Origin: an uncultured Eubacteriales bacterium
Lineage (GTDB): Bacteria > Bacillota > Clostridia > Peptostreptococcales > Anaerovoracaceae
Assembly (NCBI GenBank): GCA_902776285.1
Contig: CACYPK010000008.1
Coordinates: 22,992 to 86,991 of the forward strand
Direction of reading: 5' to 3'
DNA length: 64,000 nt
A model generated the notes under the pieces. It saw only the letters and a list, made by a program, of their open reading frames with translations, searched no databases and had not been told where the DNA came from. The first letter of the stretch is position 1. Every line of letters begins with the position of its first letter. A program made the translations under genes and the position numbers. Below, piece after piece: positions 8,884 through 16,705 of the stretch.

Positions 8884-9186
8884 TTATCCTATGAGATGGA
8901 TATCTCCGATTACAGGGAGCGGTTCGATGCTGCCCGTCGCCGCTCTGTAGATTCCCATGATCCAGAATATCAGCACAGCGACAGACACAATGCCGGCCGC
9001 CATATTGCCAATGACCGGTATGACCCCGAGCACACCGCCTACTATGCTGATCAGGTTAAGCACCAGCGCCTGATTGAGGTGATGCGAAACGTATCTGTCG
9101 CTTCTGTCGCCTATGCACATCGCAACAATGAATCCGATCCATGTTATGTACGATACGATCGCCGCTATTTTGTTATTGTTGTTCAT
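8884..9186 (-). CDS. Small four-helix membrane protein, DUF4870/Tic20-like
   Basis: This is a 100-residue hydrophobic protein with three or four membrane segments and a polar HHLNQALVLN segment between them. That pattern of short helices around a conserved His/Asn motif is seen in DUF4870/Tic20-like proteins. It is the first gene of the operon that continues into the lipoprotein and the MATE fusion, with AAGGAGG before the ATG. Function is unknown in this family. Confidence 0.6.
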   Translation of the reverse strand: MNNNNKIAAIVSYITWIGFIVAMCIGDRSDRYVSHHLNQALVLNLISIVGGVLGVIPVIGNMAAGIVSVAVLIFWIMGIYRAATGSIEPLPVIGDIHLIG

Positions 9187-9311
9187 TATTTATCCTCCTT
9201 TTTTATGCAGGATGCTTTTTTATTTATCAGGATACTATTTCATGGTAATTATAGCCCAAGCGTGTGTAGAATTTGTCTTCTATTGATGAATATTAACAAT
9301 ATGGCATCATC

Positions 9312-9566
9312 GGGTGTAAAAAAGAATGGAAATCTGATTAAATTACACCCATTTACGTAAATATCGTTCTGATCCGGCCATAAAATCGGATTTGGGTGTA
9401 ACAAAACAAAACTTCCGGGCAAATTCACACCCATTTTGCCAAATTGGGTGTGAAAAACGCAATTTCTGTCAAATTATCACACCAAAATGCCGATTTTTCT
9501 TACTTTTTGACTCATAAGAACGAAAAATGGTGCGAATTTCGGTTATTTATTCCAAAATTCACACCA
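9312..9566. repeat. Palindromic array 1: four 39-bp units with GGGTGTAA arms
   Basis: Units lie at 9312-9350, 9394-9432, 9446-9484 and 9528-9566. Each is an 8-mer of the form GGGTGTRA, 23 bp of variable sequence, then the inverse 8-mer TYACACCC. The last two units carry variants (TCACACCA, TGGTGCGA). Every unit is exactly 39 bp, and unit starts are 82, 52 and 82 bp apart. It occupies most of the gene-free stretch 9187-9606. The same motif and unit length recur at 57889-58082. Confidence 0.8.
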
Positions 9567-9606
9567 TTTCAGTTTAATTCTATTCTCCGGCCGGACTTCT
9601 ATGGTT

Positions 9607-9715
9607 GGATGCCTTTGTCGGGCGCCTTAATGTATGAGCGGATGCCTTTATCAGGCGCCTTAATGTATGAGCGGGCGCCTTCGTCGGGCGCCTTACTGGA
9701 TAAGATCGGGCGCCT
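9607..9715. repeat. 33-bp tandem repeat behind the reductase gene
   Basis: Three units begin at 9607, 9640 and 9673 (the third is 35 bp), with a partial fourth at 9708. Each contains GGATGCCTTTRTCRGGCGCC or a close variant, so the GC-rich GGCGCC palindrome recurs. The array ends 15 bp before the stop of the minus-strand reductase and could fold into serial hairpins in its 3' end. A short plus-strand frame crosses it, but it looks like chance. Confidence 0.7.
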
Positions 9716-9729
9716 TGCTAGGTGATTTC

Positions 9730-10944
9730 CTAGATGATAGGGATCTTGATCTTGAGATCGGATGTAGGGTATGCCGAGCAGGCGTGGAACCAGCCGAGTT
9801 CCTTATCCATCGCTCTTCTGCCGTCGTTGAGAGGCGAAACGAAGATGTCGCCCTCAAGCAGCTGTGTGCGGCAGTATCCGCACTCGCCGCCTCTGCAGTG
9901 AGTGTCGATAGGGATGGCGGCTCTTTCGAGAGCTACGGCTACAGGCTCGTCCGCAGCCGCGTCGATCACATCTTCATGGATACCGCGCATAACGGTGATC
10001 TTGTAGCTCTTGCCGACCTGATCCATTGGGAATCCCGGGATCAGTTTGACTGCCGGCTGAGCGGTCGCGTCGTGTCTGAACCTCTTCATCGGAACACCCA
10101 TTTCCTTCATGTTCTTGTCGATGAGGAAGAACATCGCCGGAGGGCCGCAGAAGAAGAACGAAGGGCCGTTGGCCGGGTCGTCCTTTGACCAGCCCGCGTA
10201 CTTGGACGCGTACTTCTCGATGATCTCCTTTGTGACGAAGCCCTTTTCGCCGTCCCAATCATCGTCATCGCTCATGACGTGGATGATGTGGATCTTGTCC
10301 GGAGCCGCCTTGCGCGCCGCTTCGAGCTCGTCGCCGCAGACGATGTCCGTGTGCCTGACCGAGCCGTAGATGACTGTGAGGTCGATGTCGAGCTTGCCGT
10401 GAGCGATCTCCTTTGCCATCGAAGCGAATGGGGTGATGCCCGATCCGCCGGCGATGCCGACGATGTGGTCGGAGTCGCGCAGAGGCTCATAGAGGAACTG
10501 TCCGAAAGGCATCGCCGCTGTGATCTCGGCGCCAACTTTCACGTTCTCTAAGAACCAGTCAGGGACCAGATAATGCACGTTGTGTCTTATCGTTACCTCA
10601 AAGAAAGGTTCGGCGAGTCTTGCCTCGTAAGGCGCCGATGATATGGAGTACGCGCGTGTCAGAACGCTGTCGCCGACTGTCAGATAGAAGTTGACATACT
10701 GGCCGCTCTGGAATACCGGAACGTGGCCGTTCACAGGCGAGAACCTGTAGGTTGTAGAAGTAGGGGACGCCTTGCGGATCTCAGTGACCGTGAACTGCTG
10801 CTTGCCCGGATGGAGCAGGTCGGCGAGTTCGCGGATAGGGTCCTTAGGATCAGGAACAGGCGAACCGTTCGCGATGAGTTCCTGACGCATCTTGGTGACG
10901 CGGGAGGCGCCGCCGACATCTTTCAAAAATCCTTTTACTTTCAT
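9730..10944 (-). CDS. FAD/NAD(P)-binding ferredoxin-reductase with C-terminal 2Fe-2S domain
   Basis: This 404-residue soluble electron-transfer protein has an FAD domain with RAYSISS near residue 100, an NAD(P) domain with GGSGITPF and a later FFFCGPP, and a plant-type [2Fe-2S] domain at the C-terminus with CRGGECGYC and a distal Cys (HACSAY). The order FNR-then-ferredoxin is that of phthalate dioxygenase reductase-like proteins. It would move electrons between NAD(P)H and a low-potential partner. It lies 15 bp behind the phytoene-desaturase-like gene and between the two dehydratase-family operons, so it may supply their electrons. A GGAGG site precedes the ATG. The partner is inferred only from position. 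Confidence 0.88.
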   Translation of the reverse strand: MKVKGFLKDVGGASRVTKMRQELIANGSPVPDPKDPIRELADLLHPGKQQFTVTEIRKASPTSTTYRFSPVNGHVPVFQSGQYVNFYLTVGDSVLTRAYSISSAPYEARLAEPFFEVTIRHNVHYLVPDWFLENVKVGAEITAAMPFGQFLYEPLRDSDHIVGIAGGSGITPFASMAKEIAHGKLDIDLTVIYGSVRHTDIVCGDELEAARKAAPDKIHIIHVMSDDDDWDGEKGFVTKEIIEKYASKYAGWSKDDPANGPSFFFCGPPAMFFLIDKNMKEMGVPMKRFRHDATAQPAVKLIPGFPMDQVGKSYKITVMRGIHEDVIDAAADEPVAVALERAAIPIDTHCRGGECGYCRTQLLEGDIFVSPLNDGRRAMDKELGWFHACSAYPTSDLKIKIPII

Positions 10945-10959
10945 GTGGCTGCCTCCTTC

Positions 10960-12558
10960 CTATGCCTTTCTGAAGCCGCGGACTTTTCTGCCCTTCGCGG
11001 CGCTCTCTTTGCTGCCTTCGGAGGCAGCCTTCTTAGTTTCTGCGTCAATGACCGCTTTGGCGGCGGCGCGGCCGTTCGTGACGGCCGGCCCCATGCCGTT
11101 ACCGCTGATGGCATGGGCTCCCGCGAACTCGAGTCCGTCAATAAAGTGATCGTCCTCTTTCATCTGGAGTCTGGCCACCGCGTGGTCATCAATGCTGTGT
11201 GAATATCCGTAAATGCTGCCCTTCCAAGCGCCAACATAGTGCGCGACGGTGACAGGCGTCGACACTTCGATCTCGACGATGTGGTCGCGCAGATTCACTC
11301 CGCTGACCCTCTCGTACTCGGTGATCATGTCCATCGCCATCCTGCGCTTAAAGTCGTAGTAATCCTCTTCCTTCAGATCGAGGAAACCCTGTACCAGCGG
11401 CAGGTTGGTGATCGAGAACTGGCACATGCCCTCAGGCGTAGCGCCCGGATTCGCCAGGTCGAGGCAGATCGACGTCAGATACTTGTATGGTCCCAGAGTC
11501 TTGCCCTGTTCCCAGATCTTGTCCGTATCCATCGTCTCTCCCGCCGAGAAGATATTGTAATCCTTGATGCCGAGGTTCTCAGGCGTATCGTCCAGAACCA
11601 TCATGACAGAAGCCGTGGTGACCGACAGCCTGCGCCCATTGACCATCTTGATGGCTCCCTCAGGCACCTCGGACAGCGGCTCTATCATCTGCGTGTAGAC
11701 CTTGTTAGGGTACGCGCCGCTTATGACATAGTCGCAGTTGATGGTGTCGCCGCGCTTTGTGCGCACGCCCGTGACCTTGCCGTCCTTCACGAGGATCTTC
11801 TCAACTTCCTGGCAGAACTCGATCTGAGCGCCATTCTCCTCGGCCTTGGCCTGGAGCTTCATGCTCATCTCGTGCGAGTACTTCTTAGGCACATAGCTGC
11901 CGCCGCGGAAGTAGTCCGCCATCAGGAACGCGTAAATCGTGAACGGAAGGGTACTCATCGGGTTGCCGACGTAGATCCAGTACGGCGTCAGGATGTCGAC
12001 GATCTCCTGCGGGAATCCGAAAGTGTCGATGACCTCAGTCGCCGTGTAGCCCGCGGTCTTTACGAAGTCCGGATGCTTCATCAGCATGGCCGGCTTGCTC
12101 ATCGGCGTCACCGAAAGGGTGTTCATCGAATCGTAGACCCTGTTGCAGAGCTGCATGAGCTCGAGAACCTTAGGGCCCCAGCCCGGATACTGCGCGTCGA
12201 TCTCGTCCGCCATTCTCTCAAAGCCCGCGTGAAGCGTGATGTCGATGCCCTTTGAAGGCTCGACGAATCTGTACGCCTCAGGGACCTTCAGCCAGTCGAT
12301 GTCCACACCGCACTCGTCAAAGAAGACTCCTACCTTGAGTCTGTCCTCCTTGGAGCCGATGCTCATCATTTCGTGGAGTGTAGCCTCTATCTCGATGCCG
12401 TTGCGGACGTAGCTCGTGGCCAGGCCGCCCGGGAGATTGTGCTTCTCCAGTATAAGTATGTCGTTGATGCCTTTCTGCTGAAGCTGCAGAGCGGCGGAGA
12501 GGCCCGCGAGAGCGCCTCCGATGATCACGACATCGTAATGGTCTTTGTAAAACTTCAT
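10960..12558 (-). CDS. Phytoene desaturase-like FAD-dependent oxidoreductase
   Basis: This 532-residue protein has an N-terminal Rossmann dinucleotide-binding motif (VIIGGALAGLSAA, residues 11-23), a second FAD segment (EKHNLPGGLATSY), and a C-terminal FAD-closing motif (GAHAISGNGMGPAVTNGRAAA) of the carotenoid/retinol saturase class. In anaerobes such enzymes saturate or desaturate C=C bonds of lipid or cyclic substrates rather than make carotenoids. The C-terminal 30 residues are Lys/Ala-rich. It is first in a two-gene operon with the reductase at 9730, and its promoter (12598-12626) is divergent from that of the membrane protein at 12739. The substrate is unknown, perhaps an acid or CoA ester shared with the dehydratase subunits. 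Confidence 0.82.
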   Translation of the reverse strand: MKFYKDHYDVVIIGGALAGLSAALQLQQKGINDILILEKHNLPGGLATSYVRNGIEIEATLHEMMSIGSKEDRLKVGVFFDECGVDIDWLKVPEAYRFVEPSKGIDITLHAGFERMADEIDAQYPGWGPKVLELMQLCNRVYDSMNTLSVTPMSKPAMLMKHPDFVKTAGYTATEVIDTFGFPQEIVDILTPYWIYVGNPMSTLPFTIYAFLMADYFRGGSYVPKKYSHEMSMKLQAKAEENGAQIEFCQEVEKILVKDGKVTGVRTKRGDTINCDYVISGAYPNKVYTQMIEPLSEVPEGAIKMVNGRRLSVTTASVMMVLDDTPENLGIKDYNIFSAGETMDTDKIWEQGKTLGPYKYLTSICLDLANPGATPEGMCQFSITNLPLVQGFLDLKEEDYYDFKRRMAMDMITEYERVSGVNLRDHIVEIEVSTPVTVAHYVGAWKGSIYGYSHSIDDHAVARLQMKEDDHFIDGLEFAGAHAISGNGMGPAVTNGRAAAKAVIDAETKKAASEGSKESAAKGRKVRGFRKA

Positions 12559-12597
12559 TGCTCCTCCCTGATGAACAAATCTTTAATTGCCTCGATT

Positions 12598-12626
12598 ATT
12601 ATATAAAGGTAACTGAAAATACTCAA
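12598..12626 (-). promoter_or_regulatory. Sigma-A promoter for the flavoprotein-reductase operon
   Basis: On the minus strand, TTGAGT (complement of 12621-12626) and a perfect TATAAT (complement of 12598-12603) are 17 bp apart. The leader is about 35 nt and ends in GGGAGGAG before the ATG. Confidence 0.65.
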
Positions 12627-12627
12627 C

Positions 12628-12660
12628 ATAAGGCTTGATATTAAATAAACAAAGCCTTAT
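12628..12660. promoter_or_regulatory. Palindromic operator candidate between divergent promoters
   Basis: A perfect inverted repeat, ATAAGGCTT at 12628-12636 and AAGCCTTAT at 12652-12660, is separated by 15 bp. One arm overlaps the plus-strand -35 and the other its -10, and the repeat abuts the minus-strand -35 as well. A dimeric repressor bound here could control both directions. No regulator gene is visible in the cluster. Confidence 0.5.
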
Positions 12661-12663
12661 AAT
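12635..12663 (+). promoter_or_regulatory. Sigma-A promoter for the membrane protein gene
   Basis: TTGATA at 12635-12640 and TATAAT at 12658-12663 are separated by 17 bp. The transcript would have a leader of about 70 nt containing a GGAAAC...GTTTCC inverted repeat before the AGGAGG site. Confidence 0.65.
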
Positions 12664-12738
12664 CAGCGTCGGAAACTCGTTTTTAAAAGGTGGTTTCCAA
12701 ATGGAAAGTGTTATTTGTATATCAGGAGGTTTATTAAT

Positions 12739-13860
12739 ATGGTATTTCAACTTTACAGCAGCCATGCGGGCATGCAGCTCATTGGCTGGGTACTCGTCTT
12801 TATCGGCCTGATCCTCATGAACGAGATCGGCAGAAAGACAAAGGTCGGCGGCATGGTCGTATTCGTTATCATCCCGGCGATCCTTACACTTTACTTCATC
12901 CTTGCGCACGTAGGAATGTTCGGCGGACCGGAGAACCCGACAGTCGCGTTCATGGACGGCTGGTTCCACTACTTTAAGCTCTATGCTGCTGACATCGGCT
13001 GTGTAGGTTTCATGATGATCAAGTATGAATGGGGCCTCGGTAAGAAAGCCTGGTTCAAATGGTGGCCATGGTTCATCGTTGCGGCCAACATCATGATCGC
13101 CAACGTATCCGATATGGAATCCGCTCTCGCTGCTTTCTCCATCACAGGCGACCTTTCAGGCGCATGGTGGGCATCGAACGAAGGCGTATTCATCTACGGC
13201 GGATGGTGGAACGTAGTCAACGCTCTCGCGGGACTCATCAACATCTTCTGCATGACAGGCTGCATCCACCTGTTCACATCGAAAGACAAGAACATGTCCG
13301 ACATGCTCTGGCCTGACATGACCATCTGGTTCATCCTCGCGTACGATGTATGGAACTTCGAGTACACTTACCTCAATCTTCCTACACACAGCTGGTACTG
13401 CGGCGTCGCGCTTCTGCTTGCTCCTACATTCGCGAACGCGCTGTGGAACAAGGGCGGCTGGATCCAGAACCGCGCTAACACACTCGCCATCTGGTGCATG
13501 TGGGCACAGGTCGTTCCTGCGTTCCAGCTCTCCAGCAGATTCGCTGCAGCTCTTCCGTCGGTTTACGGAAACGCTACGGCACTTAACATCACTACCATGG
13601 ATCTGTATGACAAGGCTATCACTCTGTACAACTCCGGCGCCGGCAAGACTGCTCAGGCAGGTCAGATCATCTCTGACATGGGCATCGTTGCGGATCCGAG
13701 AATGCAGGGAGTCATCGCTGTCGCGGCTATCGCTATCAACGTAGTAGTCATGGCATTCATAATCCAGCGCTCCATCAAGATGGGCAAGAACCCGTATTCC
13801 AACAACGTTTGGGAAGGAACAAGGGACTTCGAAGAAGCTATGGCAAGAGCGAGAGCATAG
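12739..13860 (+). CDS. Multi-pass membrane protein, DUF5692-like
   Basis: This 373-residue integral membrane protein has about nine hydrophobic helices and many tryptophans (GWWNVVN, WKWWPWF, IWCMWAQ). The start is the ATG preceded at seven bases by a perfect AGGAGG. It looks like the DUF5692 family of anaerobe membrane proteins, recognised from memory. It is divergent from the flavoprotein operon with overlapping control sequences, and stands between the two dehydratase-family clusters, so a role as transporter or membrane redox partner for the same substrate is plausible but unproven. A strong terminator follows. Confidence 0.65.
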   Translation: MVFQLYSSHAGMQLIGWVLVFIGLILMNEIGRKTKVGGMVVFVIIPAILTLYFILAHVGMFGGPENPTVAFMDGWFHYFKLYAADIGCVGFMMIKYEWGLGKKAWFKWWPWFIVAANIMIANVSDMESALAAFSITGDLSGAWWASNEGVFIYGGWWNVVNALAGLINIFCMTGCIHLFTSKDKNMSDMLWPDMTIWFILAYDVWNFEYTYLNLPTHSWYCGVALLLAPTFANALWNKGGWIQNRANTLAIWCMWAQVVPAFQLSSRFAAALPSVYGNATALNITTMDLYDKAITLYNSGAGKTAQAGQIISDMGIVADPRMQGVIAVAAIAINVVVMAFIIQRSIKMGKNPYSNNVWEGTRDFEEAMARARA

Positions 13861-13883
13861 TCTCACAAGCTGTAAAAATCATT

Positions 13884-13914
13884 GCCGGGGGATCTATCCC
13901 CCGGCACTTTTTTT
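13884..13914 (+). terminator. Rho-independent terminator of membrane protein gene
   Basis: A 10-bp stem (GCCGGGGGAT with ATCCCCCGGC) is closed by a two-base loop and followed by a run of seven T. Confidence 0.9.
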
Positions 13915-14045
13915 GAAAAGGTTGACAGTTTGTATTTTATTCAGACACAGGTCGTTTTCATTGAAAAACAACTGGCGACTTTGCCCTTATTAAAATATAA
14001 TTAGCACATCTCTTTTTAATGCGCTGTAAAAAAAGGGGGACGGTC

Positions 14046-15395
14046 ATGACAAAGCGGTTTTCGTCTTTTGAAGAACTGGTAAGCGACTTTCTGTCACGCG
14101 ACGGCACAGCCATTCGCTGGGGCGACATGGACGGCGTGACCGGAGAGGTCTCATATAAAGAGTTTGCTGAAATGATCACCTCCGAAGTCTTTCACGTGAA
14201 GGCGGAGTGCAGCAGCGTCGAGGTCGTCCGCTATGAGCAGAACGTTACGTCGCTTGTAGACATCTTTGCCCATGTGATAGCCGGCTGCGATGTGATAATC
14301 GCGGACCCGCGGGTGCCGGAAGGCTTCAACGAAATGGCAGCGGAAGCGGCGGAAGCCGCGAAAGAGGCCCGCGAGCAGCAGCGCGATAAATACGGACGCA
14401 TCCCCGGAAGGCAGGGAGAAGGCGAGCTGCTGTTCTTTACATCAGGTACCACGAGCAGTTCCAAGATCGTCAGGCTCACATCAAGATCGCTGTGTGCCAG
14501 CGCCTGGAGCGGCCAGTGCATGCTCTCCTGCGGAAAAGGCGACGTTATATTGTCCAACCTGTCTCTGTCTCACGCATATGGATTCGTTTGTTCCATGCTC
14601 TGGGGCCTTGCGTACGGCGCGACGGTAGCCCTCGGCAGAGACGTGCACCGGTTCACCGGCGACGCGCTGTTCTTCAAACCTACCATCTTACCGGGTGTCC
14701 CTTCGCAGATAGACGACATGCTCAATAAAGATGCTCTGAACCCGGAGCTCCGTGTCGTTCTGATCGGAGGCGCGCCTTGTTCAAACCGCCTGGTCGACCG
14801 CCTGAAAGAAAAGGGAATAGAAGTATATGTCGGCTACGGCCTTACGGAGACGTCGAGTGGCATCGCGATCTCTCAGGATCCAGACGAGCCTGATGCCATG
14901 TATCCATGCCCGGGCGCGGACATCCGCATTGAAGAGGACGGTGAGATATCGGTCGCTACTCCTTGCATGATGCAGGGCTATCTTGGCAGGGAGCCGATGT
15001 TTGAAAACGGCCGCTTCTATACCGGCGACCTCGGATGGTTTGATGAGAAGGGGCGGCTGCACCTGAAAGGGCGCAAAAAGGACGTGCTGCTGATGGATGA
15101 CGGAGCCAAGATCTTCTGCCCTGAATACGAAGAAGATCTGATGGAGAGAACGGGTCTGCCTGACATCGGTGTCACTATGAAAGACGGCCACGCTGTGCTG
15201 GTAGCCGGTTCGCTCACCAACGATCCTGCGATAGCAGAGGATCTTCGCGGCAAGGTGCTGAAAACGATCGGCAAATTCAACAGCGGACTGCCTGACTCTC
15301 AGCAGATACATGACGTCATAATCAGGAAGGATGCCCTTCCGCGCACGGCGACAGGCAAGCTGAAAAGATACGAGCTGCAGGAGCAAATCAGCTAG
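14046..15395 (+). CDS. AMP-forming acyl-CoA synthetase / ligase
   Basis: This 449-residue ANL-superfamily enzyme would activate a carboxylic acid with ATP to an acyl-adenylate and then to a CoA thioester. Core motifs are in order: phosphate loop FFTSGTTSSSK, VGYGLTETSS (A5), YTGDLGWFDEKG with LKGRKKDV (A7/A8), and the catalytic Lys in PRTATGKLKRYEL near the C-terminus. It is shorter than typical 4-coumarate or fatty-acid ligases (about 520) because the N-terminal subdomain is trimmed. The start is the ATG after AAGGGGGA; an upstream in-frame ATG at 14019 has no site. In this neighbourhood it may supply the CoA ester used by the dehydratase-type enzymes. Confidence 0.88.
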   Translation: MTKRFSSFEELVSDFLSRDGTAIRWGDMDGVTGEVSYKEFAEMITSEVFHVKAECSSVEVVRYEQNVTSLVDIFAHVIAGCDVIIADPRVPEGFNEMAAEAAEAAKEAREQQRDKYGRIPGRQGEGELLFFTSGTTSSSKIVRLTSRSLCASAWSGQCMLSCGKGDVILSNLSLSHAYGFVCSMLWGLAYGATVALGRDVHRFTGDALFFKPTILPGVPSQIDDMLNKDALNPELRVVLIGGAPCSNRLVDRLKEKGIEVYVGYGLTETSSGIAISQDPDEPDAMYPCPGADIRIEEDGEISVATPCMMQGYLGREPMFENGRFYTGDLGWFDEKGRLHLKGRKKDVLLMDDGAKIFCPEYEEDLMERTGLPDIGVTMKDGHAVLVAGSLTNDPAIAEDLRGKVLKTIGKFNSGLPDSQQIHDVIIRKDALPRTATGKLKRYELQEQIS

Positions 15396-15452
15396 CTCCG
15401 CAATAATACATTTGCGGGATGCCATAGCATCCCTGCCCGATAACCGAATCAA

Positions 15453-15489
15453 AAGCCACCCGCTTGCAGATATGCAGCCGGGTGGCTTC
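15453..15489. terminator. Terminator between convergent genes
   Basis: The stem AAGCCACCCG with CGGGTGGCTT lies between the acyl-CoA ligase and the lipoprotein gene. The T-run is on the minus strand (TTTT after the stem), so it mainly ends the lipoprotein transcript. Confidence 0.75.
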
Positions 15490-15525
15490 TTAGCTGTAAT
15501 TATTTACTTAGCCTTTTACTTCTTA

Positions 15526-16605
15526 CTATTTCTTGGTGAGCGACGCAAGGAGCGCGTCAAACGCAGCGAGGTCATCTTCGGTGAGAGCCTCAGCGTCGTC
15601 TCTCAGATTGCCGTTTTCATCGTACGCGTTGCCGCCCATGTAGACACTATAGAGGGCATCGTCTCCCAGGAAGGTAGCGTCTACGTTGTAGTACTGGCCA
15701 TTTTCATCCGGCCATTTGCTGACGAAACCTTCGCATCCCGCGATCGTTGTCGTCTCTGCGCCTTCATACAGTCTCTGGTCATACAGTTCCTGAAGCGATG
15801 AAGGTACGGATCCGTCCGCCATTGTGTAGTACTGCAGGTCATCCGCCGTTGTACTGTTGAGATTCAGAGTGATGCTGCTGCCGTCTTTCTCAAGATTAAC
15901 GAAGTTGCCGGAGTACTCTGAAACGGTATAGCCTTCAGGGATCTCATATGTGAAGGAGCCGAAGCTGTTGCCGATAGCTGCCAGAGCTTCCTTCTGGAGC
16001 GCCGTACCGTCGCCCTTCTGTACGCTTGCTGTAATGGCTTCAAACTGCTTGATCTGATCGTCGCTGATAGGCGTGGCGTCATCTTTTATCTTGCCGGTTT
16101 CATCAAAGTTTGAACTGTTGTACAGATACATAGAGTAGACAGTGTTGTCGTCCATCCAGTAAGCGCCGAGTTCGTAAACTCCGTCCTTGCCGCCCGTGTA
16201 CTTGTTGTAGTCGGCGTCGACGCCGCAAATCTTGATCTTGGAATTCTCGATATTCTTTTCCTTAGCGTCTTCTTCGCTTAAGGTAAAGTACTTGTCGTAG
16301 TAAGCCTGTACGCTGTCGAGTTTTTCTTCGCTCCACTCATTTTGCTCCGCGAGCTGCTCATCACCAAAGCAATTGACGACCAGACTGCAGTCCGTATCAG
16401 GAACATCATATGAGGAGTAGGATCCGACGTTGATACCGGCCGGTGTCCATCCGTCAGGAACGGCGAATACGATGCTTCCGACTCCAGTGTTTGGCTCAGC
16501 TGCAGCATCTCCTGCAGGAGCTTCCGATCCGCCGCTTCCGCCGCATGCAGCGAACACGAGTGTCATGGCAAAAGCAAGCGCGATAACCAGTAGTTTTTTC
16601 TTCAT
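15526..16605 (-). CDS. Putative lipoprotein with duplicated domain
   Basis: This 359-residue protein has a lipoprotein signal: MKKK, a hydrophobic core and lipobox FAAC at about residue 21, then a Gly/Ser/Ala/Glu linker. The mature part contains two related halves, each opening with a VFAVPDGW or TYEIPEGY motif, ending with a SDDQIKQFEAI or TEDDLAAFDAL helix, and containing a YSMYL or YSVYM strand. It is therefore an internal duplication of a domain of about 150 residues. The start chosen has GAGAGG upstream; the longer frame to 16722 overlaps the end of the dehydratase gene and lacks a signal peptide. The function is unknown, possibly a cell-surface binding protein. Confidence 0.72.
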   Translation of the reverse strand: MKKKLLVIALAFAMTLVFAACGGSGGSEAPAGDAAAEPNTGVGSIVFAVPDGWTPAGINVGSYSSYDVPDTDCSLVVNCFGDEQLAEQNEWSEEKLDSVQAYYDKYFTLSEEDAKEKNIENSKIKICGVDADYNKYTGGKDGVYELGAYWMDDNTVYSMYLYNSSNFDETGKIKDDATPISDDQIKQFEAITASVQKGDGTALQKEALAAIGNSFGSFTYEIPEGYTVSEYSGNFVNLEKDGSSITLNLNSTTADDLQYYTMADGSVPSSLQELYDQRLYEGAETTTIAGCEGFVSKWPDENGQYYNVDATFLGDDALYSVYMGGNAYDENGNLRDDAEALTEDDLAAFDALLASLTKK

Positions 16606-16705
16606 TTTTTTACCTCTCAAAATAGCATTTAACTGTTTTATTTGGTCTGACATTGTTGTTATGACCCGCGGCTTTGACGGCCGCGGGCCAAAAGAACGCG
16701 TCAGT

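Noticed and set aside
7943..8950. Plus-strand open frame of about 335 codons
   Set aside because: Antisense to a lipoprotein with a clear signal peptide; no start signal and no domain.
9444..9725. Plus-strand open frame of 93 codons with repeated MPLSGALMYER
   Set aside because: It lies over array 1 and the 33-bp tandem repeat, has no ribosome site, and the protein repeat simply reflects a repeat length divisible by three.
11239..12255. Plus-strand open frame of about 338 codons
   Set aside because: Antisense to the flavoprotein gene, with a His/Arg/Asp-rich composition typical of reverse-frame reading.
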